Counted from the first letter of the stretch, positions 34,011-42,856 are shown. The stretch: 64,000 nucleotides of DNA from Dyadobacter flavalbus (GCF_006149045.1 NZ_VBSN01000073.1:62001-126000), one strand, 5' to 3'. Notes: a model not told the origin generated them from the sequence alone. Numbers and translations: made by a program.

Positions 34011-35189
34011 CTACCGAATGATCCGGAATAACCTTTCCCAACGAATTTTGTTTAAAAAGTTCGTTGGGTCAGGATCAATCGACATCCATACAAATACTGC
34101 TTTTCCTACAATATGATCTTTGGGCACAAATCCCCAATAGCGCGAGTCTGCTGAATTGTGCCTGTTATCGCCCATCATAAAATAATAATCTTGCTTGAAA
34201 GTATATTGATCAACATGTTTTCCGTTCAGAACAAGTTTGCCGTTTTGCAATGTGACATGCTCATTCCCTTCATAATACCGGATAAAATCCGCATAGATGG
34301 CCGTGTTCCGATCATTGAGCATAATGGTACCATTCTTTGCCGGAACGACAATCGGGCCGTAGTTATCCTTATTCCAGTCGGTCAGATCCGTTGCCGGAAA
34401 AAGGGATGGTTCTTTTAAACCTTTGCGTAAATACAAAGGCTCCATTCTTTTTACAAAATCGTACGTTTTCAGCTTTTGTGCAAGTGCAGGCGTCGTTTTC
34501 ACGATATAACCGGACTCGTCATTTGAAATAATGGTGTCATTGAACGTTTCCGTAAACGGTGTGAAATCGGTAATGCCGTTTTTACGAAAAACATTTTCTT
34601 CATGAACAGCAGTTGTCGTTGACATGAAATATTCATTCTGCATACGAAATGGTATCGGCTGTGCAGAACCGTTAATATAAACCTGTCCGTTCCGGATTTC
34701 CAGCGTATCGCCGGCCTGTGCAACGCATCTTTTTATATAATTGGAACGGAGATCCAGCGGATGCGGATGAAGGTCGGGAAGCACGTTGCTGTATTTCCTG
34801 TAAGTTTCCGGATGCTCAACAGGCAGATTAAACACAACTACATCGCCGCGTTTTACATCCGTAAATCCGGGCAGACGAAATTGCGGCAATTTTATCCATT
34901 CCAGATACGAAGGAATTGTAGTTCCCCAGATGTACTGATGCGTCAAAGGCATCTGCAGAGGCGTTACCGGCGTGGTTGTGCCGTAATGCAGCTTACTCAC
35001 AAACAAATAATCTCCGACCAGCAGCGTATTTTCCATGGAAGGCGTTGGAATTACAAACGCGCTGAAAAACAGCCAACGGATGATGGTTGCGGCTATGACA
35101 GCGAACAGGACGGAATCAAACCATTCGCGGAAGGCCGATTTCTCTTTTTTTTGTCTTTCCTGTTTTGGGGCTAATTCTGTAATGGCCAT
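34011..35189 (-). CDS. lepB: Signal peptidase I (copy 1)
   Basis: Cleaves signal peptides of exported proteins at the outer face of the inner membrane. The 392-residue protein has one N-terminal membrane helix (SVLFAVIAATIIRWLFFSAF), then IPTPSMENTLL with nucleophile Ser51. The general base is Lys153 (NYIKRC), and the C-terminal motif GDNRHNSADSRYWGFVP is present. Box D reads KRCVAQAGD, unlike the canonical KRxxGxPGD of the neighbouring copy, and there is an extra segment around 125-145. It includes a long family-typical insert (about 180-330). It is the second of two tandem paralogues. Confidence 0.93.
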   Translation of the reverse strand: MAITELAPKQERQKKEKSAFREWFDSVLFAVIAATIIRWLFFSAFVIPTPSMENTLLVGDYLFVSKLHYGTTTPVTPLQMPLTHQYIWGTTIPSYLEWIKLPQFRLPGFTDVKRGDVVVFNLPVEHPETYRKYSNVLPDLHPHPLDLRSNYIKRCVAQAGDTLEIRNGQVYINGSAQPIPFRMQNEYFMSTTTAVHEENVFRKNGITDFTPFTETFNDTIISNDESGYIVKTTPALAQKLKTYDFVKRMEPLYLRKGLKEPSLFPATDLTDWNKDNYGPIVVPAKNGTIMLNDRNTAIYADFIRYYEGNEHVTLQNGKLVLNGKHVDQYTFKQDYYFMMGDNRHNSADSRYWGFVPKDHIVGKAVFVWMSIDPDPTNFLNKIRWERLFRIIR

Positions 35190-35190
35190 C

Positions 35191-35215
35191 GCAAGTGCTT
35201 TTTTCGTACACTTGC
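35191..35215 (-). promoter_or_regulatory. Inverted repeat abutting the lepB copy 1 start codon
   Basis: GCAAGTG (35191-35197) and CACTTGC (35209-35215) can form a 7-bp stem with an 11-nt loop. It ends one base before the ATG (35189) in the minus-strand transcript. It could affect initiation; low certainty. Confidence 0.35.
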
Positions 35216-35284
35216 AATATTACATCAATATTTATAAATAGTAAATTTTTATATATTATTTATTTATATATCATGGTTAATAAA

Positions 35285-35314
35285 AAAAGGGAATGTATTG
35301 CTGCATTCCCTTTT
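35285..35314 (-). terminator. Terminator of the upstream lepB copy
   Basis: An 11-bp stem (AAAAGGGAATG, 35285-35295, with 35304-35314) is followed on the minus strand by a T run (CCCTTTTTTTATT). It separates the two lepB genes, so each may have its own transcript. Confidence 0.8.
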
Positions 35315-35332
35315 AGGATGATCTCAGAAAGA

Positions 35333-36469
35333 TCAGTTAATGATTCTAAAAATACGGTTCCATCTGATTTTATTGAAAAATCCGGTCGGGCTCGGATCAA
35401 TGGACATCCAGACAAATACGGCTTTTCCGACAATATGATCCATTGGTACAAAACCCCAGTAACGTGAATCCGCAGAATTATGCCGGTTATCGCCCATCAT
35501 AAAATAATAATCCTGCTTGAAAGTATAGCTGCTGATGGCTTTGCCGTCCACTTTTACCGATTTTTCTTCCAGAACGACATTCTCGTTTCCTTCGTAATTT
35601 TTGATAACAGGGCCGTATAAAGCCAGATTTTCAGGAGTCATCTGAACAGTCATACCTTTTTTGGGAACGGTTACCGGACCGTAATTATCGCGGTTCCACT
35701 TGAACAGGGAAGAATTCGGATAGAGCATCGGCTCGCTGATTTCCTTCGGGGATTTTACCAACGTGATTCCCTTTACAAAGTCATAGCTTTTCAGCTTTGC
35801 AGCAATTTCAACCGTTGTAAAAACCAGATAGCCCATTTGGTCATTGGATGCGATTGTATCATTAAAGCTCTCAGTGTAAGGGCTGTATTCGGAAATTCCG
35901 TTTTCCTTGAATACTTTGACCTCATTTACTGCTGTTGAAGTAGCAACAAAATACTCGTTTTCCATTCTGACCGGATTTTCAACCGCGGTTCCGTTGGCAT
36001 ATACCTGCAGGTCCCTTACTTCCACCTTGTCTCCGGGAAGTCCCATGCAGCGTTTGATGTAGTTGGTTTTCAGGTCAACGGGATGCTGGAGTTCGGGCGG
36101 ATAATTAAACACAACCACGTCACCGCGCTTCACTTCACTGAATCCCGGCAAACGGTACTGCGGCAACTGAATGGCATCGGTATAAGATGGAATGTTGGTT
36201 CCCCAGATTGTCTGATGCGTAAGCGGAACCTGGAGCGGCGTTTTCGGCGTGCGTGTTCCGTAGTGCAATTTGCTTACAAACAAAAAATCGCCGACGAGCA
36301 AACTGTTCTCCATGGAAGGAGTAGGAATGGTAAATGCTTCAAAAAACAGCCAGCGGATAAGGGTTGCCGCCACAACGGCAAATAGTACGGAATCAAACCA
36401 TTCACGAATGGGCGACTTTTTCTTATGCGTATGCACCGTACTGGAGGTAATTTCTTTATGAATAGCCAT
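35333..36469 (-). CDS. lepB: Signal peptidase I (copy 2)
   Basis: 378 residues, closely similar to the adjacent copy along its whole length. It has a membrane helix (DSVLFAVVAATLIRWLFFEAF), then PTPSMENSLLVGD with nucleophile Ser52. Box D is canonical, KRCMGLPGD, with Lys139 as base, and GDNRHNSADSRYWGFVP is near the C-terminus. The N-terminal cytoplasmic tail is basic (HTHKKKSPIREWF). It lies 29 bp downstream of dapB in the same direction. The two copies probably arose by tandem duplication and may differ in substrate preference. Confidence 0.94.
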   Translation of the reverse strand: MAIHKEITSSTVHTHKKKSPIREWFDSVLFAVVAATLIRWLFFEAFTIPTPSMENSLLVGDFLFVSKLHYGTRTPKTPLQVPLTHQTIWGTNIPSYTDAIQLPQYRLPGFSEVKRGDVVVFNYPPELQHPVDLKTNYIKRCMGLPGDKVEVRDLQVYANGTAVENPVRMENEYFVATSTAVNEVKVFKENGISEYSPYTESFNDTIASNDQMGYLVFTTVEIAAKLKSYDFVKGITLVKSPKEISEPMLYPNSSLFKWNRDNYGPVTVPKKGMTVQMTPENLALYGPVIKNYEGNENVVLEEKSVKVDGKAISSYTFKQDYYFMMGDNRHNSADSRYWGFVPMDHIVGKAVFVWMSIDPSPTGFFNKIRWNRIFRIIN

Positions 36470-36498
36470 GCTATAAGTTTATTGATAGTTTATGATTT

Positions 36499-37221
36499 TC
36501 AATCCAGACTTTTCAGAAGGTCGTCCATTCCGAAAACCCCTTCCCTGCCCGGCAGCCATTCCGCTGACACAACGGCGCCGAGTGCAAATCCGGCCCGGCT
36601 GTGTGCCGTATGCGTTATCTCAATGGTATCCACTTCGGATTCGTAACGGACAATGTGCGTTCCCGGAACTTCTCCTTCCCGCAATGAAGTAATCTGCAGA
36701 TATCCTTCTTCTTCGTCCGGAGCAAGTTTCCAGCCATCCAGTGATTCCGTTTCAGCAATAATGCCCTCGGCCAGTGTGATCGCCGTTCCGCTTGGCGCAT
36801 CCAGCTTGTGAATATGATGAATTTCAGTCATGGAAGACTGGTATGCATGTCCGTTCATCAAGCGCGCTAGCTGGCGGTTCAGACGGAAAAACAGATTGAC
36901 GCCGATGCTGTAGTTAGAGGCATAAAAGAATGCGCCGTTCTGTTCTTTGCACAATCTTTCAATCTCTGCACGGTGTTCAAGCCAGCCGGTCGTTCCGCTT
37001 ACAACCGGCCAGCCTTTTTTAAGACAATAGGTTATATTTTCAAACGCGGCCTCAGGCGAACTGAACTCAATGGCCGCATCTACGTCAGCAGTTTTGAGCA
37101 CGTCCATTTCCCCGCGGTTGCCGAGGTCTATTCTGCCAACGATCGTATGCCCTCTTTCAAGCGCAATTTTCTCGATCGTTTTGCCCATTTTGCCGTATCC
37201 AAGTAATAGTATTCTCATCAA
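36499..37221 (-). CDS. dapB: 4-hydroxy-tetrahydrodipicolinate reductase
   Basis: NAD(P)H-dependent step of lysine and diaminopimelate synthesis. The 240-residue protein has the Rossmann motif LLGYGKMGKTIEK (5-17), IEFSSPEAAFEN, and VSGTTGW in the cofactor region. The substrate loop is EIHHIHKLDAPSGTAITLAEGI (near 133-154) with its His-His and Lys residues. It sits inside the conserved parA-parB-DUF5683-dapB-lepB cluster. Confidence 0.95.
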   Translation of the reverse strand: MMRILLLGYGKMGKTIEKIALERGHTIVGRIDLGNRGEMDVLKTADVDAAIEFSSPEAAFENITYCLKKGWPVVSGTTGWLEHRAEIERLCKEQNGAFFYASNYSIGVNLFFRLNRQLARLMNGHAYQSSMTEIHHIHKLDAPSGTAITLAEGIIAETESLDGWKLAPDEEEGYLQITSLREGEVPGTHIVRYESEVDTIEITHTAHSRAGFALGAVVSAEWLPGREGVFGMDDLLKSLD

Positions 37222-37249
37222 TCAAAAATTTGTTCGGTACCGGTAATAG

Positions 37250-37963
37250 TTACTTTATATCAAAAACAAGGCGCAGGCCCGGTGTCGGCGTACGCATGGC
37301 GGGCTGATTCAGTTTGGGTTCGATCCGCAGGGACAAATCATCCGACAGATCAAACGTCTTCAAATGCGCTGCCACATTGGCTTCAATAATGGAAAGTGTA
37401 TAAATGAACCCGGAGACAATCAGCGCAAATCCTCTGTTGCGACGCCAGTAATTCTTGCCTCTGGCCGCCTGGTCCCTTGTTGCAGGCAAATATTCGCTTT
37501 CGGTATTCAGCAGGTTTCTTACACGCACAATTTTTGTAGAATCCGGCGTAAGGCCGATTTTTACATTTCCGTAATTCTTGCTGTTCTTATCCAGGTCGTA
37601 AAAGGATTTATACGTATCGAGATAATCCTTGTACTTTATGGAATTAAGATAATAGGCATAAAGTCCGCCGCCAAATGCAATGTATACAATGGGAAGTTTC
37701 CAGTAATCACGGTTGTAAATCTGTCCTCCGCCTGGAATGAATGCAAGCCTTGTGGCCGTTTTGGGAACGGGCATAAACTTCTTCTTTCTGGGAGCCATGG
37801 AGTCCTGCTGCGCAACTTTGACGGTATCGCCTGCTGGCCGGACGGTATCCTTGCCGGAACGTGCCGCCCGGACGGTGTCCGCACCGCCAGCAACCGGCGT
37901 GGTTTGCGCGAAAATAGCTCTGGAAAAAAACATTAACATTCCAAGCAAAAACCAGTTTTTCAA
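37250..37963 (-). CDS. DUF5683 domain protein
   Basis: 237 residues. The signal sequence MKNWFLLGMLMFFSRAIFAQ is followed by a Thr/Val-rich linker and the family core. This contains PKTATRLAFIPGGGQIYNRDYWKLPIVYIAFGGGLYAYYLNSIKYKDYLDTYK, with one or two membrane segments, and RNRGFALIVSGFIYTLSIIEANVAAHLK. It is probably an inner- or outer-membrane-associated protein of unknown role. The conserved position between parB and dapB is the strongest clue. The upstream parB stop is 3 bp away. Confidence 0.85.
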   Translation of the reverse strand: MKNWFLLGMLMFFSRAIFAQTTPVAGGADTVRAARSGKDTVRPAGDTVKVAQQDSMAPRKKKFMPVPKTATRLAFIPGGGQIYNRDYWKLPIVYIAFGGGLYAYYLNSIKYKDYLDTYKSFYDLDKNSKNYGNVKIGLTPDSTKIVRVRNLLNTESEYLPATRDQAARGKNYWRRNRGFALIVSGFIYTLSIIEANVAAHLKTFDLSDDLSLRIEPKLNQPAMRTPTPGLRLVFDIK

Positions 37964-37966
37964 GTC

Positions 37967-38884
37967 TTATTTAAATTTCAGTGTTTCAAGTATCTTTTTC
38001 AGCTCGTCCTGTGATGTAAAGGGAATCTTGATTTCCCCTTTATGATCATTATTGCTTTTCACGGAGACTTTAGCCCCGAAAAAAGAAGACAATTGAAACT
38101 GTAACGACTTTATTTCCTGATTAATTGTAGCCTGTTTTTTGGCAGCAAACGATATGCTGCTCATCATGCCCAGTTTACGGACTTCATCCTCCACTTTCCG
38201 CACGGACCAGCCTTCTTCAATAATTTTATTAAATATTTTTAACTGACTCTGATCGCTGTTTATGGTAATAATCGCACGCGCATGTCCCATACTGATCTTG
38301 TTGTCGCGCAGTGCAGCCTGAATAACGGGCGGAAGTTTCAGCAATCGGATGTAATTATTGACCGTTGTACGGTTTTTGCCGACGCGCACGCCAAGCTCTT
38401 CCTGCTTCAGATTACATTCAAGGATCAGGCGCTGGTAACTGAGTGCAATTTCTATCGAGTTCAGATTCTCACGCTGAATGTTCTCGATAAGCGCCATTTC
38501 CAGCATCTGCTGGTCGTTTGCAGTTCTGATATAAGCAGGAATAGAAGTCATTCCCACCAGTCTCGAAGCCTGCAGACGTCTTTCTCCCGAAATCAGCTGA
38601 TAACTGTCATCCGTCAGCTGCCTTACCGTAATCGGCTGAATGATGCCCTGTACGCGGATTGAATCTGCAAGTTCCTGCAGTGATTCCTGATCAAATTTTG
38701 TCCTGGGCTGATACGGATTTGCTTCAATCTGGCTGACGTCGATCTCGTTCATCGAGCCGATAACGTCCGTTGGCGAAAGCCGTGCGTTGGTTCTCGGCGC
38801 ACTTATTTTTTCCGAATCCTGAAGTAAAGCCCCGAGGCCCCTTCCCAGTCCGGTCATTTTTTTGGTCTTGCTGCTGTTCTCCAT
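37967..38884 (-). CDS. parB: Chromosome partitioning protein ParB
   Basis: This 305-residue parS-binding CTPase clamp has the N-terminal GLGRGLGALL motif, then NPYQPRTKF and LADSIRVQGIIQPITVR. The CTP-binding GERRLQASRL box and ALIENIQRENLNSIEIALSYQRLI follow. The HTH region has EELGVRVGKNRTTVNNYIRLLKLP, then KISMGHARAII. The C-terminal dimerisation part follows a Lys/Gln-rich linker. It is co-transcribed with parA (27-bp gap). Confidence 0.96.
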   Translation of the reverse strand: MENSSKTKKMTGLGRGLGALLQDSEKISAPRTNARLSPTDVIGSMNEIDVSQIEANPYQPRTKFDQESLQELADSIRVQGIIQPITVRQLTDDSYQLISGERRLQASRLVGMTSIPAYIRTANDQQMLEMALIENIQRENLNSIEIALSYQRLILECNLKQEELGVRVGKNRTTVNNYIRLLKLPPVIQAALRDNKISMGHARAIITINSDQSQLKIFNKIIEEGWSVRKVEDEVRKLGMMSSISFAAKKQATINQEIKSLQFQLSSFFGAKVSVKSNNDHKGEIKIPFTSQDELKKILETLKFK

Positions 38885-38911
38885 CTTCTTTCTCGCTGTT
38901 CAAATCATTTA

Positions 38912-39709
38912 TCAGTTTACCCCAATCTGTTTGTCAGAAGACAGCAAACCATTTTTACTGAGAATTTCCCGGGCAAGATTCAAATAGCTTACCGCACCTT
39001 TGCTGTCAGCATCCTGCGCCATAACAGGAATACCATAGCTCGGCGCTTCGCTGATCCTTACGTTACGCGGTATGATGGTGTTAAAAACAAGCGATTCAAA
39101 ATGACTCGTAACTTCGTTTACAACCTGATTGGACAAGCGCAGCCGAAGGTCATACATCGTGAGCAGAATCCCTTCTATAATAAGGCTTGTATTCAGGCGT
39201 GACTGGATGATGGTAATGGTATTCAGCAGTTTGCCCAAACCTTCCAGTGCAAAGTATTCGCATTGTACGGGTATGATAACGGAATCAGCGGCGGTAAGGC
39301 TGTTGATCGTGATCAAACCCAGCGACGGCGAGCAGTCTATAATGATAAAATCGTATTCGTCCCGTACCTCCGCAATCGCATCTTTCATGCGCTGCTCACG
39401 GTTTTTCAGATTGATCATTTCAATTTCCGCTCCGACCAGATCAATATGCGACGGCAGCAGATTCAGATATGGAAAATCGGTTTCCAGAATAATATCCGCC
39501 GTCCTCGCCTGCTCCACCATGCATTCGTAAATGCTGTTTTCCATTTCCTGCGGATTGAATCCCAGCCCGGAAGTTGAATTGGCCTGCGGGTCAGCATCAA
39601 TAATCAATGTCCGGAATTCAAGTGCGGCCAGACTTGCCGCCAGATTAATAGCAGTGGTTGTTTTTCCTACTCCTCCCTTTTGGTTTGCAATTGCAATTAC
39701 TTTGCCCAT
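38912..39709 (-). CDS. parA: Chromosome partitioning ATPase ParA
   Basis: 265-residue deviant-Walker ATPase. Walker A is [18 protein letters not shown] (10-27), with the signature Lys near the start, followed by [13 protein letters not shown]. The Walker B region is [18 protein letters not shown]. There is no N-terminal DNA-binding extension, so it is the Soj type. It forms ATP-dependent gradients on the nucleoid that move ParB-parS complexes. Confidence 0.96.
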   Translation of the reverse strand: MGKVIAIANQKGGVGKTTTAINLAASLAALEFRTLIIDADPQANSTSGLGFNPQEMENSIYECMVEQARTADIILETDFPYLNLLPSHIDLVGAEIEMINLKNREQRMKDAIAEVRDEYDFIIIDCSPSLGLITINSLTAADSVIIPVQCEYFALEGLGKLLNTITIIQSRLNTSLIIEGILLTMYDLRLRLSNQVVNEVTSHFESLVFNTIIPRNVRISEAPSYGIPVMAQDADSKGAVSYLNLAREILSKNGLLSSDKQIGVN

Positions 39710-39767
39710 GTATTAATTTGAGTTACCAAGGTCAAATTTCTATTATTCGGGGCAATTCACCAAAAAA

Positions 39768-39878
39768 TGTTCCACGGAGTTTTTAATTATCCCTACACTT
39801 ATTTGATTAAGAGCAACTTAAACTATATTATTTATTAATTAAAAATAAATCTGCTACAAAATGGCGAAATGTTTCACG
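39768..39878 (+). promoter_or_regulatory. Two parS half-site-like sequences upstream of parA
   Basis: TGTTCCACG at 39768-39776 and TGTTTCACG at 39870-39878 each match the left half of the parS consensus TGTTNCACGTGNAACA, but the right halves do not match. Both lie within 170 bp of the parA start. They could be degenerate ParB sites or chance. Confidence 0.3.
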
Positions 39879-40896
39879 CCCATACCTGAGTTCCTTCGGT
39901 ACAATTTTTACACATTTCAATTTCCGAACGGGAACGGATCAGCGAAGCTCTGAAATCATCGTATTTTTTTCCTTTCCATAATTGCCGGAAAGTCTGCCTT
40001 TTCATATCGCCAAGCTGGTATTCCGCATCTTTATCAAAACAGCACGGAACCACCGCACCGTCCCATGTGATGACACAAGAATGCCACATTTTCCAGCAAT
40101 GGTCCACAAATTTGTTTTTAATCGAGTACCGGCCCGATTCCTGCTTTTGGTAACGCGAGTATTTTTCAATCGTCGGGATCAGTTCCGAGCCTTCTTCGTA
40201 GTCGTAAATCTGTGCCGTTTTCAGCCCGACTTCATCCACGCCCAGTTCTTCTGCCAGTTTTTTCACATCCTCGATCTGATGCTCATTCGGCTTCACAACC
40301 AGAAACTGGAATATGACATGCGGCGTGCTCGAACGCAGTTCCTTTTTCCATTTGATGATATTTCTGGTTCCTTCCAGTACCTTTTCCAGGTTTCCCCCGA
40401 TCCGGTATTGCTGATATACATCCTGCGTGGTGCCGTCAATGGAAATAATCAGCCGGTCCAGCCCGGACTCTACCGTTTTTCTCGCTTTTTCGTCCGTCAG
40501 ATAATGCGCATTCGTGGATGTGGCCGTATACAGGCCCTTTTCATGCGCATATTGTACAAGTTCAAAAAATTTCGGGTGCAAGTAAGGCTCTCCCTGAAAA
40601 TAAAAAATCAGATAAAGCAGGGTTTCGGCCAGTTCGTCTATCGTTTTTTTGTAAAGCTTTTCTTCCATCATGCCGGTTGGCCTTGTAAACGAACGCAAGC
40701 CGCTCGGACATTCGGGACAGCGAAGGTTGCATGAAGTGGTCGGTTCGAAGGAAATGGCAATCGGCATGCCCCAGTGAACCGGGTTTCCGGTAGCTTTTGA
40801 ATAGAAATAACTGCTTAAAATCTGGATTGCATTCCATGCCCGCTTCGGCGTAACTTTGGACATTAGGTTGAGGCCGTCCTTGAAATTCTTATTCAT
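39874..40896 (-). CDS. Radical SAM/SPASM domain protein
   Basis: 340 residues. The radical SAM cluster motif CNLRCPEC is near residue 57-64 (C-x3-C-x2-C type), then SGLDRLIISIDGTTQDVYQQYR. A C-terminal SPASM domain carries further cysteines (CWKMWHSCVITWDGAVVPCCFDKD, then CKNC near the end), which should bind auxiliary Fe-S clusters. Such proteins modify peptides or act as anaerobic maturases; no precursor peptide gene is visible nearby. It is monocistronic, with its own promoter placed inside the 3' end of the lrp gene. Confidence 0.9.
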   Translation of the reverse strand: MNKNFKDGLNLMSKVTPKRAWNAIQILSSYFYSKATGNPVHWGMPIAISFEPTTSCNLRCPECPSGLRSFTRPTGMMEEKLYKKTIDELAETLLYLIFYFQGEPYLHPKFFELVQYAHEKGLYTATSTNAHYLTDEKARKTVESGLDRLIISIDGTTQDVYQQYRIGGNLEKVLEGTRNIIKWKKELRSSTPHVIFQFLVVKPNEHQIEDVKKLAEELGVDEVGLKTAQIYDYEEGSELIPTIEKYSRYQKQESGRYSIKNKFVDHCWKMWHSCVITWDGAVVPCCFDKDAEYQLGDMKRQTFRQLWKGKKYDDFRASLIRSRSEIEMCKNCTEGTQVWA

Positions 40897-40952
40897 TTAA
40901 ATGGCTTTTGGCAAATGGCTTGATTCTATTTGCCTGTTTATCAATGTAAATT

Positions 40953-40981
40953 CAAAAATAAAGCTGTATTCGCTTATACAA
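40953..40981 (-). promoter_or_regulatory. Promoter of the radical SAM gene
   Basis: On the minus strand, TTG (40981-40979), an 18-nt spacer and TATTTTTG (40960-40953) match the consensus. The -33 box lies in the last codons of the upstream lrp gene. Confidence 0.6.
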
Positions 40982-41435
40982 CGGAAATAGCCGTCGTGTA
41001 CTTGATCTCGGAAATTACGAAATAACTGCTGATGTGTAACACACTTTTTAGCGCAGAAAGTTTGTGCTGATAAAACTGATTGTATGCTTCGGCATCTTCC
41101 ACGACTATTTTCAGCATGTAATCAAAGTTCCCCGATACGATCGAACATTCCAGCACTTCGTTCATCTTGACAATGGCTTCATTGAAGTCCTCAAAACTTT
41201 CTTTACGCTGTTTGTCGAGCGTTACATTACAATAAACGATCAGTGCTTTTCCAAGTTTGCGCCGGTTGAGCAGGCCCACGTATTTATCGATAATTCCTTC
41301 TTTTTCAAGCTTCCGGATCCTTTCATGAACAGGCGTGACCGAGAGATTGATGTGTGCCGCAATTTCCTTGATGGTCATTTGTGCATTTTGCTGAAGCAGT
41401 TCCAGTATTTTTCTGTCCGTAAGGTCAGGCTGCAT
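40974..41435 (-). CDS. Lrp/AsnC family regulator
   Basis: 153 residues from the ATG at 41435. The N-terminal HTH (LTDRKILELLQQNAQMTIKEIAAHINLSVTPVHERIRKLEKEGII, about 5-50) is followed by a RAM/AsnC ligand domain (about 70-150, with NEVLECSIVSGNFDYMLKIVVED). These regulators sense amino acids and bend DNA as octamers. The divergent neighbour 181 bp away is alanine dehydrogenase, so alanine-responsive control of that gene is a reasonable inference. A longer in-frame start reaches into the ald coding region and is rejected. Confidence 0.92.
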   Translation of the reverse strand: MQPDLTDRKILELLQQNAQMTIKEIAAHINLSVTPVHERIRKLEKEGIIDKYVGLLNRRKLGKALIVYCNVTLDKQRKESFEDFNEAIVKMNEVLECSIVSGNFDYMLKIVVEDAEAYNQFYQHKLSALKSVLHISSYFVISEIKYTTAISVV

Positions 41436-41563
41436 ATAGTATTTTTTATCGGCTGAATAGGGATTAATTACTTGATGAAAGAAATAATTATGCCTTACAA
41501 GGATGAAAATAGTTTTCTTTTCTGTCCTTTTCCTATTCCATAGTATCTTTTTCTTAATAAAAG

Positions 41564-41571
41564 TAATTTTG
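41564..41571 (+). promoter_or_regulatory. -7 box of ald
   Basis: TAATTTTG fits TAnnTTTG, 45 bp before the ATG at 41617. No clear TTG is upstream, as expected if an activator such as the divergent Lrp protein is needed. This supports 41617 over the longer in-frame start at 41503. Confidence 0.45.
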
Positions 41572-41616
41572 CAAGTCTCCCGAAAGTCTTTCCAATCCAA
41601 TAAAATACTGTTTCCA

Positions 41617-42729
41617 ATGATCATTGGCGTACCCAAAGAAATTAAAAATAATGAAAACCGCGTGGCAGTAACGCCAGCCGGAGTTACCGAATTTCTGAAA
41701 AACCGGCATACGGTTTATGTTCAGACGGAAGCCGGAAAAGGAAGCGGTTTTTCAGATGAAGAATACATTGCAGCCGGGGCCGTAATCTTGCCTTCCATTG
41801 AGCAGGTTTATGCCATTGCAGAAATGATTGTCAAGGTAAAAGAGCCGATTGAAAGTGAATACGCTCTGATTAAAGAAGGCCAGCTGCTGTTTACTTACTT
41901 CCACTTTGCCTCATCCGAACCGCTGACACACGCCATGATTGAGCGCAAGGCGGTTTGCCTTGCCTACGAAACCGTTGAAAAAACCGACAGAAGCCTTCCA
42001 TTGCTCGTTCCGATGAGTGAAGTGGCAGGAAGAATGGCGATTCAGGAAGGTGCCAAATATCTTGAAAAACCGATGGGCGGATTCGGTATTCTGCTGGGCG
42101 GCGTGGCAGGCGTAAAACCGGCGAACGTTCTTGTGCTCGGCGGAGGTATCGTGGGTACGCAGGCGGCAAAGATGGCGGCCGGACTTGGAGCGAATGTAAC
42201 TATTGTAGACATCAGCCTTGCGCGATTGCGTTATCTGGAAGATATCATGCCGGCGAATGTAGATACCGTCATGTCCAATGAGTACAATATCCGTGATTTG
42301 ATAAAAAGTGCAAACCTGATTATCGGCGGTGTACTGATTCCCGGTGCCAAAGCGCCTTCGCTGATTACGCGCGATATGCTGAAACTGATGAAGCCCGGAA
42401 CCGTTATGGTCGATGTGGCCATTGATCAGGGCGGCTGCTTTGAAACGTCCAGAGCAACAACGCATGAAGATCCGATTTATGAAGTGGACGGTGTTGTGCA
42501 TTACTGCGTTGCCAATATGCCGGGCGCTGTTCCTTATACTTCTACGCTTGCACTGACGAACGCCACACTTCCTTATGCATTGCAATTGGCGAATCTGGGC
42601 TGGAAAGCGGCCTGCGCCAAAAGTGAGGAACTTCGCAAAGGGCTGAATGTCGTAAACGGCAAAGTTGTTTTCAAAGGCGTTTCGGAAGCCTGGAACCTGC
42701 CTTATACCGAAGTTGAAAAGCTTTTTTAA
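41617..42729 (+). CDS. ald: Alanine dehydrogenase
   Basis: Interconverts L-alanine with pyruvate and ammonia using NAD. The 370-residue protein starts MIIGVPKEIKNNENRVAVTP. The pyruvate-binding residues are in place (IVKVKEP with Lys75, FTYFHFAS with His96), as are LAYETVE and PMSEVAGRMA. The NAD fold is VLVLGGGIVGTQAAK (171-185) with acidic VDIS, and then AKAPSLITRDM, with PYTSTLALTNAT near the end. It is divergent from the Lrp gene. Confidence 0.96.
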   Translation: MIIGVPKEIKNNENRVAVTPAGVTEFLKNRHTVYVQTEAGKGSGFSDEEYIAAGAVILPSIEQVYAIAEMIVKVKEPIESEYALIKEGQLLFTYFHFASSEPLTHAMIERKAVCLAYETVEKTDRSLPLLVPMSEVAGRMAIQEGAKYLEKPMGGFGILLGGVAGVKPANVLVLGGGIVGTQAAKMAAGLGANVTIVDISLARLRYLEDIMPANVDTVMSNEYNIRDLIKSANLIIGGVLIPGAKAPSLITRDMLKLMKPGTVMVDVAIDQGGCFETSRATTHEDPIYEVDGVVHYCVANMPGAVPYTSTLALTNATLPYALQLANLGWKAACAKSEELRKGLNVVNGKVVFKGVSEAWNLPYTEVEKLF

Positions 42730-42749
42730 TAAACAAACCTGACTGATAA

Positions 42750-42786
42750 AAACCCTGCGGATGCAAATATCCGCAGGGTTTGCTGT
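42750..42786 (+). terminator. Terminator of ald
   Basis: A perfect 13-bp stem (AAACCCTGCGGAT, 42750-42762, with 42769-42781) has loop GCAAAT. It is followed by a short T-containing tail (GCTGTTTCT). Confidence 0.75.
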
Positions 42787-42820
42787 TTCTAAAAATATTA
42801 CAATTAATTACGCTCAAATG

Positions 42821-42850
42821 TTGTAATTTCAGATTTTATTCTTAATTTTG
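42821..42850 (+). promoter_or_regulatory. Promoter of the DEAD-box helicase gene
   Basis: TTG (42821-42823), a 19-nt spacer and TAATTTTG (42843-42850) form one of the best consensus matches in the window. The expected start near 42857 gives a leader of about 330 nt. Confidence 0.65.
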
Positions 42851-42856
42851 CATAAA

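Noticed and set aside
39710-39873. Full parS site next to parA
   Set aside because: Only left halves match; no CACGTG-centred 16-mer is present in this intergenic region.
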